From the NCBI RefSeq assembly GCF_000143415.4, contig NW_003314350.1, positions 496,001 through 560,000 on the forward strand: 64,000 nt of DNA, read 5' to 3'. A program made the translations under genes and the position numbers. This stretch comes from Selaginella moellendorffii (Eukaryota; Streptophyta; Lycopodiopsida; Selaginellales; Selaginellaceae). This document shows, piece after piece, positions 34,528 to 45,794 of this stretch; within the stretch, counting starts at the first letter, position 1; the number at the start of each line of letters is the position of its first letter. The notes beneath the pieces were generated by a model. That model had not been told where the DNA came from and did not search any database. It worked only from the letters and a program-made list of their open reading frames with translations.

Positions 34528-37203
34528 TCATCCCCTCCTCTCGGAATAATGGAAGGCCGTCAGGGTTCTCTTGTAGATGGGCCGGGATCTGGAGGAACGT
34601 CAGGAGGAGGCATCGGTGGATCTGTAGACGGTATTAACTACTCCTGATCCCTTTGTATGAAGCGTTTTAACCGCTGCACATGCACAATCTCCGGAGGATC
34701 GGCCTGCTGAACGTCATGCCGAACCTCATAAACTTGTGGTCCAACTTGCCGCAACACCCGATACGGTCCTTTCCACTGCGCAAGGAGCCCCTTAGATAAA
34801 CCACGTACCGTAAATGGGGAAAACGGACTAACACCAAATCATCCACTTTGTACTCCGCAGGTGGACGATGATGGGAATTGTAGCGCCGTTGTTGTCCCAC
34901 TTGTACGCGGCCTAAGTGTTCAGCAGACTCTGCTCAGACAAGTGGAAGAATGCTTGTCAAATATTGATCCCATGACCTAGCATCAGGAGCTCGTAGCAAT
35001 TGCGAAGGTAAACCCAGCTCTGTTGGTAATATTGGATCATAACCATATAGAAGTTTATATGGTGAAGCACCAACAGAACTCTGCACCCCTGTGACATAGG
35101 CATACCGAAGAGACGGCAAATAACCATCCCAATCTGAATGTTGAAAGTTCACATACTTCGCAATCATCCCTTTGAATGTCCAAACGAGCCGTTCCACCAG
35201 ACCGTCTGATTGTGGATGATAAGCACTCGTAAAAGTGTGGCGTATCCCCAACCGAGATGTCAAAACATGAAATACCTCAACCATAAATGCAGGACCATTA
35301 TCCGAAAGAATCCGCTCTGGACAAGAATGCTGGAACACCACTTGATTGAGGAGGAAGTATCCAACAGCAGTTGTAGAGGCACTAGCAAGAGCACCAACTT
35401 CCACCCAACAAGTCAAGTAGTCAGAAGCAATAATAACATACTCATTGCCAGCAGTCGATCATGGAAAAGGTCCCATAAGATCAAACGCCACCAACTCAAA
35501 TGGACGAGAAACTGCAATTGACTTCAACCGTCCTTCCGCAGCACAAGGGGGAGTATTACGAGCTTGGCACCAAACGCAGCTACGCACATACTGGATAATA
35601 TCACGTCGCATCTCTGGCCAATAGAAAGATCTGCGAAGCTTCTCAGTGACACGACGGTGTCCCATATGCCCACCTAGAATAGGAGAATCATGGTAGGCAT
35701 GGAGAAACCGCGGAATAAACACCGAAGGCACCACCAGCCGTAAATGATCATCAGGATCCGTCCCCACAAAATAAAGAAGGCCATCTTCAAGGTGATATTG
35801 AGAATGTAAATGCCGAAAAGGCAAGTCATCAGCAAGTGATGTAGGATTCTCAAACCCATCTCGAAGCCTTCGAATCCACGGCTCAATCTTTTGAGCCTCG
35901 CGAACCTCATCAAGAGGAGGTAGATCTTGCTCTACGCCCTGTGGACACTGAACGTCAAGGACAGCAACTGCCGACGGCACAGAATCCTCATCTAGAAAAT
36001 CCACAGATGCTGGAACAACAGGTTCGTCAGAAACATGAGAAGTGAGTGGAGAAGGAAGAGGAGCTCGAGAAAGGGCATCAGCATCAGCCATAGAACTCCC
36101 TGGGCGATGAACAACATCGAAATCATATATCTGAAGCTTCAAAGCCCATCGAGCCGTACGACCAACCAGGTTCTTCCGCTTCAATAATGAAGTAACAGCA
36201 GCATGGTCACCTTCAAGTAACGTCCGAGAACCATGTAGATATGCATGAAGTTTCTCGAAACCCCAGATTGCTGCTAAACACTCCTTCTCCGTCGTGGAGT
36301 AGTTCATCTCCGCTAGTTGTAATGTACGGCTTATATATGCAATGGGATGGCACTGACCAGGCACACTCGAGCTCTCTTGCATCAACACACCTCCAAGACC
36401 AATGTCAGAAGCATCCACACGCAAAATAAAAGGTCGAGTGTAGTCAGGATATGCCAAAACCGGAGGAGTCGTCAATAGCTCTTTGAGATTCACGAACGCC
36501 CGCTCACAATCGGGAGACCAGATGAAAGATGACATTGATGACTTTAGCAACGCTCGCAATGGTGTAGTGCGATCGGAAAGATGATCCACAAAACGACCAA
36601 GATACTGCACCTTACCCAAAAAGCGCTGCACATCATTCACACACTTCGGAGTAGGGAACTTTAGAACAGCCACAAGTTTGTCAGGATCAACTTGCAAACC
36701 CTCACGAGAAATACGGTACCCAAGATAAGTTGTGTCCTTGGACCCAAACACGCACTTCGACCGCTTCAGTTTTAAACCAACATCGCGTAGCCGATCCAAC
36801 ACTTTACAAACATCACGAACATGCTCCTCCCACGTCCCCTCCGAGTGGATCAAGACATCATCAACGAAGTCAGCCGTCACCTCCGGCATATCGCAAAGAA
36901 CCTCGTCCATCACCCGCTGAAAAGTTGCTGGAGCATTGTTCAAACTAAACGGCATCACCAAAAACTCGTATAAACCAAATGGTGTACGAAAAGCAGTCTT
37001 AGGAATATCTTCTTCAGCCATCGGTACTTGCCAATACCCAGAAGCAAGATCTAGCTTGGTGAACCAACGACTTCGCCCCAGACGATCTAAAAGATCAGCA
37101 GTGTGAGGAAGAGGGTACACGTCCGGGATCGTCACTTCATTTAACGGACGATAGTCGATGCAGAAACGAATACTCCCATCAGGCTTTGTCACAAGATGAG
37201 GTT

Positions 37204-37517
37204 NNNNNNNNNNNNNNNNNNNNNNNNNNNNNNNNNNNNNNNNNNNNNNNNNNNNNNNNNNNNNNNNNNNNNNNNNNNNNNNNNNNNNNNNNNNNNNNNN
37301 NNNNNNNNNNNNNNNNNNNNNNNNNNNNNNNNNNNNNNNNNNNNNNNNNNNNNNNNNNNNNNNNNNNNNNNNNNNNNNNNNNNNNNNNNNNNNNNNNNNN
37401 NNNNNNNNNNNNNNNNNNNNNNNNNNNNNNNNNNNNNNNNNNNNNNNNNNNNNNNNNNNNNNNNNNNNNNNNNNNNNNNNNNNNNNNNNNNNNNNNNNNN
37501 NNNNNNNNNNNNNNNNN
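37204..37517. other. Assembly gap (314 N)
   Basis: 314 N within pol of the second Ty3/gypsy copy, between the RT and protease regions. The odd length suggests an estimated, not default, gap size. Confidence 0.95.
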
Positions 37518-37560
37518 GAAGCAGAGGTAAAAGTAGAGGGACAAAGAGGTACAGAAGTGA

Positions 37561-37655
37561 GCGTTTCTGCATCGACTATCGTCCGATGAATGAAGTGACG
37601 ATCCCGGACGTGTACCCTCTTCCTCACACTACTGATCTCTTGGATCGTCTGGGCC
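37561..37655 (+). repeat. Inverted copy of an RT segment
   Basis: The plus strand here reads RFCIDYRPMNEVTIPDVYP and onward to DLLDRLG, the RT fragment that lies in the opposite orientation at 37076-37169 in the same element, with about five differences. It replaces roughly 85 bp that copy 1 has at about 11072-11155 and joins exactly at CCAAGAATGAGGTC. The two arms could form a hairpin in a transcript. Confidence 0.85.
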
Positions 37656-38026
37656 AAGAATGAGGTCAAAAGCTTGACTCGGCACCACCCGCAACGACTG
37701 CAACTCAAGCTCGAGATCGCCCACACGCACAACCAGGTCCGCCTCATCTCGTGCACATGCATGTGTACGGCCATTGCCATAAAGAATGAAAACTGGATCT
37801 GCCGCACGACGCAAGTGTAGACGACAACGTGTGGCAACAAGTCGAGCAATAGAAGATAAACTCGAACCTGTATCAACCAACACGGAGAGAAGAATAAGAG
37901 ACGTCTTGTTATAAAAATGAGCTTGGAAAGTAAACACTGGATGAACCGGTGCCGAGTGAACCCCTTGATGATACTCCCGAAAGAAACATGGAGGGGTCAC
38001 TAACTTATTCGCACAAGGTCCCTCCA

Positions 38027-38959
38027 TTACTCGTGCGACTCCTCGTTTCCCGAATGCACCTCGGTATCCAAACCTTCCACCGCAGCAGCACCAACGGGAC
38101 GTTGCTGACGCCAAGGTCTCCACCCAGGAAATGGAGGTCGCCAATCCGGAAAGCGCCAACAACGCCGATAAGTATGACCAACTTCATCACACGCCCAGCA
38201 ACGAACGTCACGACCACGACCACGTCCTCGCCCTTGTCCTTGGACTCGAGTAGCAACAGCATCAACCTCCATGGGAACAGGACCATCACTCATAGGAAGT
38301 GGAGCTGAAGGACGTGTAGCAAGAAGTGGAAGAGGTGACGTCTCATAACGTTGTGCCAAGCGAAGAGCATCGTCAAGAGTGGCAGGAGCAAGTGCATGCA
38401 CAAGTCCGACAAGATCTTGACGAAGTGCTGGCCACAGCATTCCTAACTTGATCCGCTCCGACATATTTGGCTCCGCACGAAGCAAAAGACTTCGGAAACG
38501 AACGCCAAATTGCATCACCGACTCAGATGGCCCTTGGCGAAGACGATGCAATTGTTGGAAGGCATCATCACAATCGTCGGCGTGTCTGAAGGCGCGTTTG
38601 AAGATGTCCGGAAGAACACTCCAATCGCCACGAGTAGCTGCGCTCAATCCATTGTACCACTGCAATGCCGTCCCTTGGAGACATGTGGGGAACTCACGCA
38701 AACGTCGAGTATCATCCCAAGAATGATATGTGGCAATCACCGTGAAGTGATCGAACCAATGGTACACATCATCCCCAGGATTCCCACGAAAGAACTCCGG
38801 CCGAACGCGAGGATTGGCACCAAAAGCAGGAGGAGTTGTACCATGTGCCGTGAACGCCACCATCAACTGAGTTTGGTTGTTCAATTGCAAGTGCATAGCA
38901 TCAAGCAATTGAACCAACTGCTGCTCTAGAGTCAAAGGAGGAGATTGCGGATCGGCCAT
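38027..38959 (-). CDS. gag of Ty3/gypsy copy 2 (intact)
   Basis: Open frame of 310 codons starting MADPQSPPLTLEQQ. It has a retrotransposon gag core (FFRGNPGDDVYHWFDHF, EFPTCLQGTALQWYNGL) and ends with a CCHC zinc knuckle (C-W-A-C-D-E-V-G-H-T-Y-R-R-C). It would form the virus-like particle of the element. The downstream protease begins in the -1 frame before this stop. Confidence 0.9.
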   Translation of the reverse strand: MADPQSPPLTLEQQLVQLLDAMHLQLNNQTQLMVAFTAHGTTPPAFGANPRVRPEFFRGNPGDDVYHWFDHFTVIATYHSWDDTRRLREFPTCLQGTALQWYNGLSAATRGDWSVLPDIFKRAFRHADDCDDAFQQLHRLRQGPSESVMQFGVRFRSLLLRAEPNMSERIKLGMLWPALRQDLVGLVHALAPATLDDALRLAQRYETSPLPLLATRPSAPLPMSDGPVPMEVDAVATRVQGQGRGRGRGRDVRCWACDEVGHTYRRCWRFPDWRPPFPGWRPWRQQRPVGAAAVEGLDTEVHSGNEESHE

Positions 38960-39191
38960 GAAGATGAATGAGAAAGAAAAAGCAAAAGAAGAGAAATGAC
39001 AAAAAGCTGGAAAGAAATGGTAGATCTAGACAATGCAAAAAGCTAGATCTAAACCAAAATCCTGAAAGGAAAGAACAAAAGAAAGGAAATGGAAAAAGTT
39101 AAATCTAAACAATGCAAAAGCTAGATCTAAACTGAAATCCCAAATCCAAGCACTCCCAGGGACAATCAAAGGTGCCCCTCATCTCCACCAA

Positions 39192-39365
39192 TGTGAGTGC
39201 ATAGAATATGGAAAGGGAATACAGAAATGTGCATATCAATTAGCCCAAAAACCCTAGTTTATATACAAGAGCAAGTGGTCCGGATTGAAACCAATCCGAC
39301 GGCTACCAAAATCCACTATGCTAATATTAGTATATAGCATCGTAGCCATACACTTGGCCCTCACA
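39192..39365 (-). repeat. LTR of copy 2 (5' LTR in element orientation)
   Basis: 174 bp; the partner of 34363-34527. Its right boundary is CTCACA followed by GTTT, the same four bases that precede the left LTR. Confidence 0.92.
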
Positions 39366-39439
39366 GTTTCATAATACATGAATTTTTAAATTGATTTATT
39401 GATTTTCATTATCATTGCCACGTTGCAAACATAAAATGC

Positions 39440-40918
39440 CACATCAGCAAGAAATTGCATAATGTGCTACTTGCACGTGGCTGCACTGCTGCATTGCTAG
39501 ATGGAGCTGGATCTGTGTTGTTGGATGGAGTTGGATCGCTGCTTGCTAGAGCTAGATTGCTGCACCGCTGCGTTGTTGGATGGAGCTGGATCGCTGTTTG
39601 CTCGGCTGTGGCTGCCTGGCTAGTGCTGGATCGCTGCTTGCTCGGCTCACGCTGCTCTTGTCTGGTCGATCCGCTGCTCGCTGAATGTGCTGCTCCTGGA
39701 GATCAGTGAGAACAAAAATAGCTTTAAAAAAAAGCAACCTCTTACTAAATCGAAAAGTTGTTGATAGTTCTGGCCAGAAGTAGGACATGCCAGACTAGTT
39801 AATTACCGCATCGCAAGGGCCAAGACTTGATGGTTGGAATCCAAAACGTGTGAAAGACCAGATATCAAACCAAATTTCCACTTAAAGGTAGATATGGAGA
39901 GGATATTACCTGGGAAACCATCATACACAGAGAAGGTGAACGGACATGGCTAAGCTGCGTAAGCCCGGCCAAGAAAACCAATGGATTGCATCAGTAAAAC
40001 AATGCTGCAAATGCTTGACCACCAACGAAGGGCTAAAATTGAGCACATATATACATACCTTCCTCCTGCTCCTGGGGCCACGGAAATTCAGTTCAACCTG
40101 GGAGAAGTGTCAAGAACGAGAGAGTAAAACATGAAAAAGGATGGAAGAAAGTTTGCGCTGGTTTCTGCAACAAGTCAAGAGGGCCTAGTTTATCTTCGTC
40201 GCAATGTACTTCTTGACCAGCAATATGGGAAGTTGCCTATCTCTGCGTGTTTAGAGAAGTCAGTGGAGTTGAAATCGTCTTACGTTATTCTCACGTAGGG
40301 TGTTATGATCGGGAAGCACCGAGTCCTCACTCCTGTGGATCCGACAAGTCAGACGCCAAAGAGAAAAATAAAACAAAGAGAGATCGAGAGAAAGATGGCC
40401 TGCAAAGCCAGAGAAGTTTCTAAGGGAAAACGAAAGGTTTGAGAGCAAACCGCTGTGACAACCTGGAAGCGAGGAGGAAGAGTAGCTTTGTACAGTTCTC
40501 CGAGAGCAGAAATGCACGAAACTAAGAAACCGAAGGACTACTGTGCAATCAAGCAACTTCTAGGATTAAAACTTAGCATTGCATGAAAGTGATACAAGCA
40601 ATTTACCCGAATCACTGCTCTAAGATTTGTGCTCTTCGTCCTCCTCGCTCGAGTTTGTTATTTCTCACTTAACTTTCATGTAATTAAATAGAGCCGGGGC
40701 AATCTCTTCCTCTGAAAGTGTGATATCTTCCACAGGCGAGCTATATGCCTGAAAAACAAAACTGACAATGAGAAGTAATGCAAAGTATGAGCGAACTCAC
40801 GGTTTTCTGCCAGAATGTAAACCAGACCACTCCCAGCGAACCAAACGTAAAGAAAACCAAGGGCCAGTTATACTCGTGAATCAAGGCAAAGTGACCACCA
40901 TATCACTCCGAGCCACCA
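39440..40918. repeat. Duplicated mosaic block, copy 1
   Basis: Matches 54415-55958 in the same orientation with small indels. It starts with a GC-richer stretch of imperfect repeats of GCTGGATGGAGCTGGATCG (39460-39700), continues through a section with GTTTAGAGAAGTC and TTCTAGGATTAAAACTTAGC landmarks, and ends with two PHT4-like exons on minus. No intact gene lies inside it. Confidence 0.85.
40690..40889 (-). pseudogene. PHT4/ANTR-like transporter exons, copy 1
   Basis: Two exon-like pieces on minus. The first (about 40889-40801) reads ALIHEYNWPLVFFTFGSLG then VVWFTFWQKT, ending at a GTGAGT donor. The second (about 40748-40690) starts after CAG and reads AYSSPVEDITLSEEEIAP. Their order and motifs match the loop after a mid-protein helix in plant PHT4 (ANTR) phosphate/anion transporters. 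The rest of the gene is not visible, so this is a fragment carried inside the duplicated block. Confidence 0.7.
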
Positions 40919-40936
40919 TATCACTCCGAGGCTCTG

Positions 40937-41330
40937 GCAATTCGGTTCAACCTGGAGGAAGAGTCAAGAACGAGAGAGTAAAAAATGAGAAAGGATGGAA
41001 GAAAGTTTGCGCTGGTTTCTGCGACAAGTCAAGAGGAGCAAGGGGGCTTACGTCGGTTTCATTGCCGAGGTTTAGCTTCGTCGCAATGTACTTCGATACA
41101 GGAAGTCCCGTCTCTGCGTGTTTAGAGAAGTCAGTGGAGTTGAAAAAAACACAAGTCGTTTGAGTTATTCTGTTATGATCACGGGAAGTCCTCGCTCCTC
41201 TGGATCCGGCAAGTCAGACGCCAAAGAGAAAAATAAAACAGAGAGAGATTGGGAGAAAGATGACCTGCGAAGCCAGAGAAGTTTCTAAGGGAAAACGAAA
41301 GGACTTAACTGGTTGGCCTGTGACGTCCTG
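40937..41330. repeat. Local extra copy of the mosaic block interior
   Basis: Repeats 40085-40440 (and 55110-55490): landmarks AATTCGGTTCAACCTGG, GTTTGCGCTGGTTTCTGC, CGTGTTTAGAGAAGTC and GAGAAGTTTCTAAGGG occur in the same order. It is joined to the first block by a short doubled ATATCACTCCGAGCC motif at 40904-40934. A further piece of the block (AAATGCACGAAACTAAG) recurs at 41768. Confidence 0.75.
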
Positions 41331-41884
41331 GAAGCGAGCCTTGTAAAGTTCTCCGCCATTGTTGGCGCTGGTTCCACCGCGACGTCGAGGGACGCCTTTC
41401 GTCGGCCGGGAGAGCTTGGAGAAGCGTCCGGTGGTTGCCTGCCTTTGGATATCTCGGCCCGCCGAGGAGGATGGCTGGTTTTGCTGCCTGGACGATCCTC
41501 CGGCGTGGTCATGTCTGCCAGCTCGACCAAGTTTGCAAGCGGAGAGTGATAGCCTGCTGCCACGGACTTGCCTTTGTCTTCGCGAGTTGGTTTCTTCGCG
41601 TGGTTACCTGGAGGAAAATCAAAGAAAAACGAAGAAAGATCAAGTCAGAGTTTGCAAGATCATTATAAATGTTATGTCAGGAGACAAAGCGAAATGACCA
41701 ACATTATGATCCAAACTTATCCATAGTTTACCAGTCAGACCTTCCCAATGAACAAAAGCGAGAGCAGAAATGCACGAAACTAAGAAACCGAACTGTGCAA
41801 TCAAGCAACTTCTAGGATTAAAACTTAGCACAACATCTTCCTAAACAAAAAATAATGAAAGAGCTGCTTTATAGAATGTAGCGT

Positions 41885-42290
41885 ACCTCTGGCGAAATAT
41901 CGAGGTACAAGACCAGGTCTGCAGCAAGAAGTTCGACCTCGGGAGCCTGTCCAGGTGCTCTTAGTCAAACGCTAAAGCTTAGGCAGTGGTTTTCACCTTG
42001 CACCACTCAAGATCCAGTCCTTTCGCAGCAGAGAAAGCCACTCCTGAGTACGAATATCGATCTACTACCAACGTTGTCCGAGCCATCAGTTTATTTTCCA
42101 TCTGCAGCCTGTGAGAAAACAAGATGAGCTGTTCCCAAGATATAGTCAAGAAATATTTTCAAGTCGTACCTCTTCTCCCAGCGGTTTGGTGAAAACAAAA
42201 TATGCACAGCACGATCATCAAGCTCAGCCCCTCTTCCCAAGAAAAGCAAACACCGCAACCTTGATGTTCTTGCAGGCCACAGCTTCATGT
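41885..42290 (-). pseudogene. Thymidylate kinase fragment
   Basis: Three exon pieces on minus in the right order. About 42290-42170: ELDDRAVHILFSPNRWEKR, then a GTACG donor. Exon 42108-41997: [20 protein letters not shown], then [15 protein letters not shown], with phase kept and a GTGAAA donor. About 41957-41888: APGQAPEVELLAADLVLYLD. These are the lid and substrate-binding parts of dTMP kinase, which makes dTDP. The N-terminal P-loop part and the C-terminus are missing, and the third exon has no proper in-phase acceptor, so it is probably a relic. Confidence 0.8.
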
Positions 42291-43031
42291 GATGCCAGTG
42301 TCAGATATTCTGGTTCGAAATCTCTTCGTCATTTATTTGTATGCGTATCTTGAACTGTAAGTTTACAGATTGATGTAGTTAGCTTGCTAGCTCAAACAAG
42401 CGACTTGCCTTCAAAAAACTGATTCGGTTCAAGCTGCAAAGAACAAAGAAAGATCCTCAGGCACAAGAGCAACCAAAACCAAAAGTTTTCTTTCTTTTCA
42501 TACTGCAAGAGGGTAAACATAAAAATGTGAGGTATAATCCTATTAATTCCTTATTTAGAAACTATAAAGAATCCAAATATAAAAATTAATTACATATTTT
42601 TTCTTATTTGATATAATTAAAATAATAATTAAAGTAAATTATAAAAGATGGTTGTAATTATAATAAAGGTAAGATATATTACCACATTTTACTTTACTAA
42701 AAATATTAACATAACACAATTGGTTAATTACAGTTATATTAGACTTTGAAGCTTTTGGTGCGCATGCCTATGAGAAAGAAGCTGGTCCCCCATTGGCCAC
42801 CGAGAATCTTTAACTTTTGTTTGATTAGTTCGGGATTATCGTTAATCAGACATAGCCTTCTCGTGTGCTTGAATGGCTAGGAACGGAAATTCTTTCGCAC
42901 CATCTAGAAAGGAGTTAAAAAATTTTATACTGTCAATCACACGCTCCCACAATGTTGTCTACGCTGCTTTACATTGTTGGAAGGAACATCACCAAAAAAA
43001 AAGGCTTGATTTTATCAGAGATTTCCTTTAC
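42291..43031. other. AT-rich intergenic stretch
   Basis: No gene seen. Positions 42530-42740 are very AT-rich without a clear repeat unit. Confidence 0.5.
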
Positions 43032-45061
43032 TTAGTTTGCCTTGATAAATTTAATCACCGGGTCAAACACGTCTTGCCTTGCTCGGGTTCCTACAACAAA
43101 ATCCGCGTGAGCGTAGTTTGGAAGAAATAGTGTTTGCTGCGTGCAAACGAGGCGCTTGGCCAGTTCCTGGACACCCTGTGCCGTAGACAATGTGTCCTTG
43201 CCTCCATACACGAGGAAAACTGGAAAACTCTTGGGAATGTTGGCTGGCTCGTACGTCGGAGGAACCACTTGCGAGTAGGCGCGGATGTTCCCGAGGCTGC
43301 TACCATAGTCGAACTTTGCAAACAAACCGGTTCTCACCACTGCCAAGCGAGAAAACAAGAAAAAAAAAAATCAATAGCGTCGAGATTGCATCGGAAAAAC
43401 AAAACAAAGAGCTTACTTTGAGCAAGGTGAACTAAGTTTTTCGTGGAAGACCCTTGAGGCTCGAACTGGCGGTAGTAAGAAGTGAGGCTCGCGTTGAAGC
43501 AGCAATTCCGGCCTGTCCAGAAAGCGAAAACGTGTAAGCTTTTTAAGAAGTTGCAAGAATTACCCGTCACAAGGACCAGCAGGTCTGCGCATCGGGGGTC
43601 CAGCGAGCATAAATTCCTGAGGAGGTACGCACCGATTCCACTGAAAGCAAGCAAAACTTAAAGAACAAACAAAGAGAAGGAAACCATCAATCCTTGTTTA
43701 CCTTTCAAGAGTGAATTGTGACAGGCCTATGTCGTCGTAGATCTGCAGATCACAGCAGCATTGAGTAGTGAGTGACCTGTGACCGCGATTTCTCGATCGA
43801 GCGAGAAAAAAAGAAGAAACGAAAGAAACGAGAGAAAAAAAAATCTCACCTGGTCCATGTAGAGTAGAGCAGCGAGCCTGGAAAGCGTGGAAGTCATGCC
43901 TTTGAGGTAGGCAATGGGGCTGAGTAACACCGCCGCCCTGACGACATTCATTAGCTTGGACTCCGAGAAAGCTGCCAGAGCAATCAACGTTCCCTGGGAG
44001 ATCACCACCAGCTCTTATCTCTCTCGAGCACCACAACACTATTCTACCTGAGAATGGCCGACATAGTAAAGCTCGGAGCCAGTGTTTTCATGAACCAAGT
44101 TGAGCATGGCTGGGAGATCGTACTGGGCATGCTCGTCCCAAGTCCAGTCCCAGTACGCCTAGCAGAAAAGAGCAAAGAAAAATCGAGTCACAAAGTTCAT
44201 CTTTGGCCACAAATGGGAATGAAACTCCAAGAGGGAACAAACAATCGCAAACAAAAGCCAGCTCTTCGAAATAAATCTCAAGAACAATACCACGAATCGC
44301 AAAGAAAACTCAAGAGCAAAGAAAATCGACTCACAAAGTTCATTCTTTGACTCCAAGCACAAAATCATCGGGAACAAGCAATCGCAAACAAAAGCCGGCT
44401 CTTCGAAAGAACAATACCATGAATCGCAAAGAAAACACAAGAACAACACCTGGAATTGCAAAGAAAACGCAAGAACAACATCATGAATCGCAAATCGACA
44501 GATTCCGGGCATTACCTTGTCGCCGGAGGAGTACGAGACATGCTGGCGACTCCAATGCGTGCCGCGGAGATTCCCGATCCACACATCGAAGCCTTCGTCC
44601 GCGAGAACAAACCCTAAAGAATTGCGCGGGGGATAAAACACCCAATCGTCTCCTCCCTGCTCCACAGTCACACACTCTTTTTTATACTTTTACTTTCCAC
44701 ACAGACCTGAAGAACACCGTGCTGGAGAAACACTGGCTTTGGCGATGGCGAGGAAACTCCCGCCACACCGTGTGGTATTCTATGAACTCGCAGAATGTAG
44801 CCATCTGGAGTTGTCACCTAAGAAATAGAGAGGTTTTCTTTCTTTTTGTTCTCGCAAGTTCTTTCTCTACCAGATTTTCATATCGCTTACTTTGAACTCC
44901 TGGCAAGGATAGCCATGAACCAGGACCAGCGTGGAGCAAAAGCTGTCTTCGGCAAATCTCAAGATTTGCTTCCCATGATTTGGGAATGTAGCAGAAGGTG
45001 CTGCTGCTGATGCTGCTACTGCTAGACATGCTGCAAGGAGCAATGGAAGAACCATTTTCAT
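43032..45061 (-). CDS. Secreted acid lipase (alpha/beta hydrolase, triacylglycerol lipase-like)
   Basis: Nine exons: 45061-44891, 44817-44707, 44656-44516, 44158-44048, 43993-43850, 43742-43702, 43640-43564, 43512-43417, 43339-43032. All junctions are GT-AG with matching phases, giving 399 residues. Seen: a signal peptide ([18 protein letters not shown]), the N-terminal lipase motif [31 protein letters not shown], the nucleophile elbow GHSQG with Ser 177, the acid residue in YGGKDTLS, and the catalytic His in [10 protein letters not shown]. All three catalytic residues are present. The family is the lysosomal/gastric acid lipase type, which in plants includes secreted triacylglycerol lipases acting on neutral lipids or esters. 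Intron 3 is 357 bp, far longer than the others, because of a tandem duplication. Confidence 0.94.
44160..44515. repeat. Tandem repeat inside lipase intron 3
   Basis: Landmarks CAATCGCAAACAAAAGCC (44240 and 44380), GCTCTTCGAAA (44261 and 44399) and GAATCGCAAAGAAAA (44295 and 44421) recur about 130-140 bp apart, followed by shorter AAGAACAACA units. It explains the unusual length of this intron. Confidence 0.75.
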
Positions 45062-45794
45062 CTTTGGCTTTGCTTTTGGGTATGTTCAGCAGCAATCGCA
45101 CTAAAAAGGCAGCGCCCACATTTCAGTGGAGTGGAGATCTTTTCTTTTCACACAGCTTGGAGCACTATGCCTACATCTCTCAACAATCACTCACGCGCTA
45201 GTGGCAGCTTTCTTAAATGACATGATACATCTCATGCTTGGTGTTTATTTTCAGGGAATCTTCTATCCCATACAGACAGTATGTACCTTTTTACATATAT
45301 TTTTACATGTCTGTTGCTTACAAATCATACATTCATGCAAAATTGATATAACTGATTGCATTCCAGGCAGCAGCAGCCCCTTTGGGCAATAATTCTCTGC
45401 AGTGATTGCCTTGCAGCACAAATTACTAATTGGAGCAATCAACTGTTGCTATATTAAATGCTTGTGGAGCCAGGGCCCCAGGCATGAACGACTCCTGGTG
45501 GGATCAGATGGAAGAATTATCTATCTATCTGTTTATCTACATGTTGTTTTGATAATGCCCTACTATAAGCATGAGACTGATGGATGCAAAAATGCAAGTT
45601 GGATTATCATTTTCGCATAGGTGGCGTCCTCATTGTCGTTGTGCTCCCGCTCACTGGCCCTGCCTACCTGTCTTCTTTTCCTCGGCCGTTCAAGGTCTCT
45701 GCCTCCATTGCATGTGTGACATGTATTTGCCATCGCAGCTCTATGTGTTTCAGGTAATTGGCGTGGGATGAGGTTGTCTCCTTGTTTGCGAGGA
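45062..45794. other. Lipase upstream region
   Basis: The promoter of the lipase gene should lie here. No other gene seen. The part near 45640-45794 may still belong to the 3' end of the LINE remnant. Confidence 0.45.

Larger units (their letters stand above)
34561..38162 (-). pseudogene. pol of Ty3/gypsy copy 2
   Basis: Read on minus: the protease region with an intact VLVDTGSSLSSIA active site (38162-37660), a disturbed stretch (inverted RT fragment, then 314 N), RT with an FVDD active site, RNase H (DASDIGLGGVL), and integrase with its zinc finger and DGLVERL segment. A TGA at 35459 (CGA in copy 1), a TGA at 34934 shared with copy 1, and a 1-bp deletion near 34814 interrupt the integrase. 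The protease frame is -1 relative to gag and overlaps it by about 135 bp, so translation of pol would need a -1 frameshift. Confidence 0.88.
34363..39365 (-). mobile_element. Ty3/gypsy LTR retrotransposon, copy 2 (about 5.0 kb)
   Basis: Same family and orientation as copy 1. LTRs are 34363-34527 (165 bp, with a 9-bp deletion) and 39192-39365 (174 bp), with TGTGAG/CTCACA ends. GTTT flanks both sides (AGTTT if the last LTR base is shared), the same ambiguity as in copy 1. gag is intact; pol is nearly open apart from a gap of 314 N, an inverted RT fragment, a few stops and one-base indels. Long continuous frames suggest a younger copy than copy 1, but the LTR divergence is similar (eight substitutions). 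Confidence 0.93.

Noticed and set aside
39455-39709. Cys/Leu-rich plus frame (and a similar one at 54421)
   Set aside because: Product of the GCTGGATGGAG minisatellite in the duplicated block; low complexity and not conserved in frame between copies.
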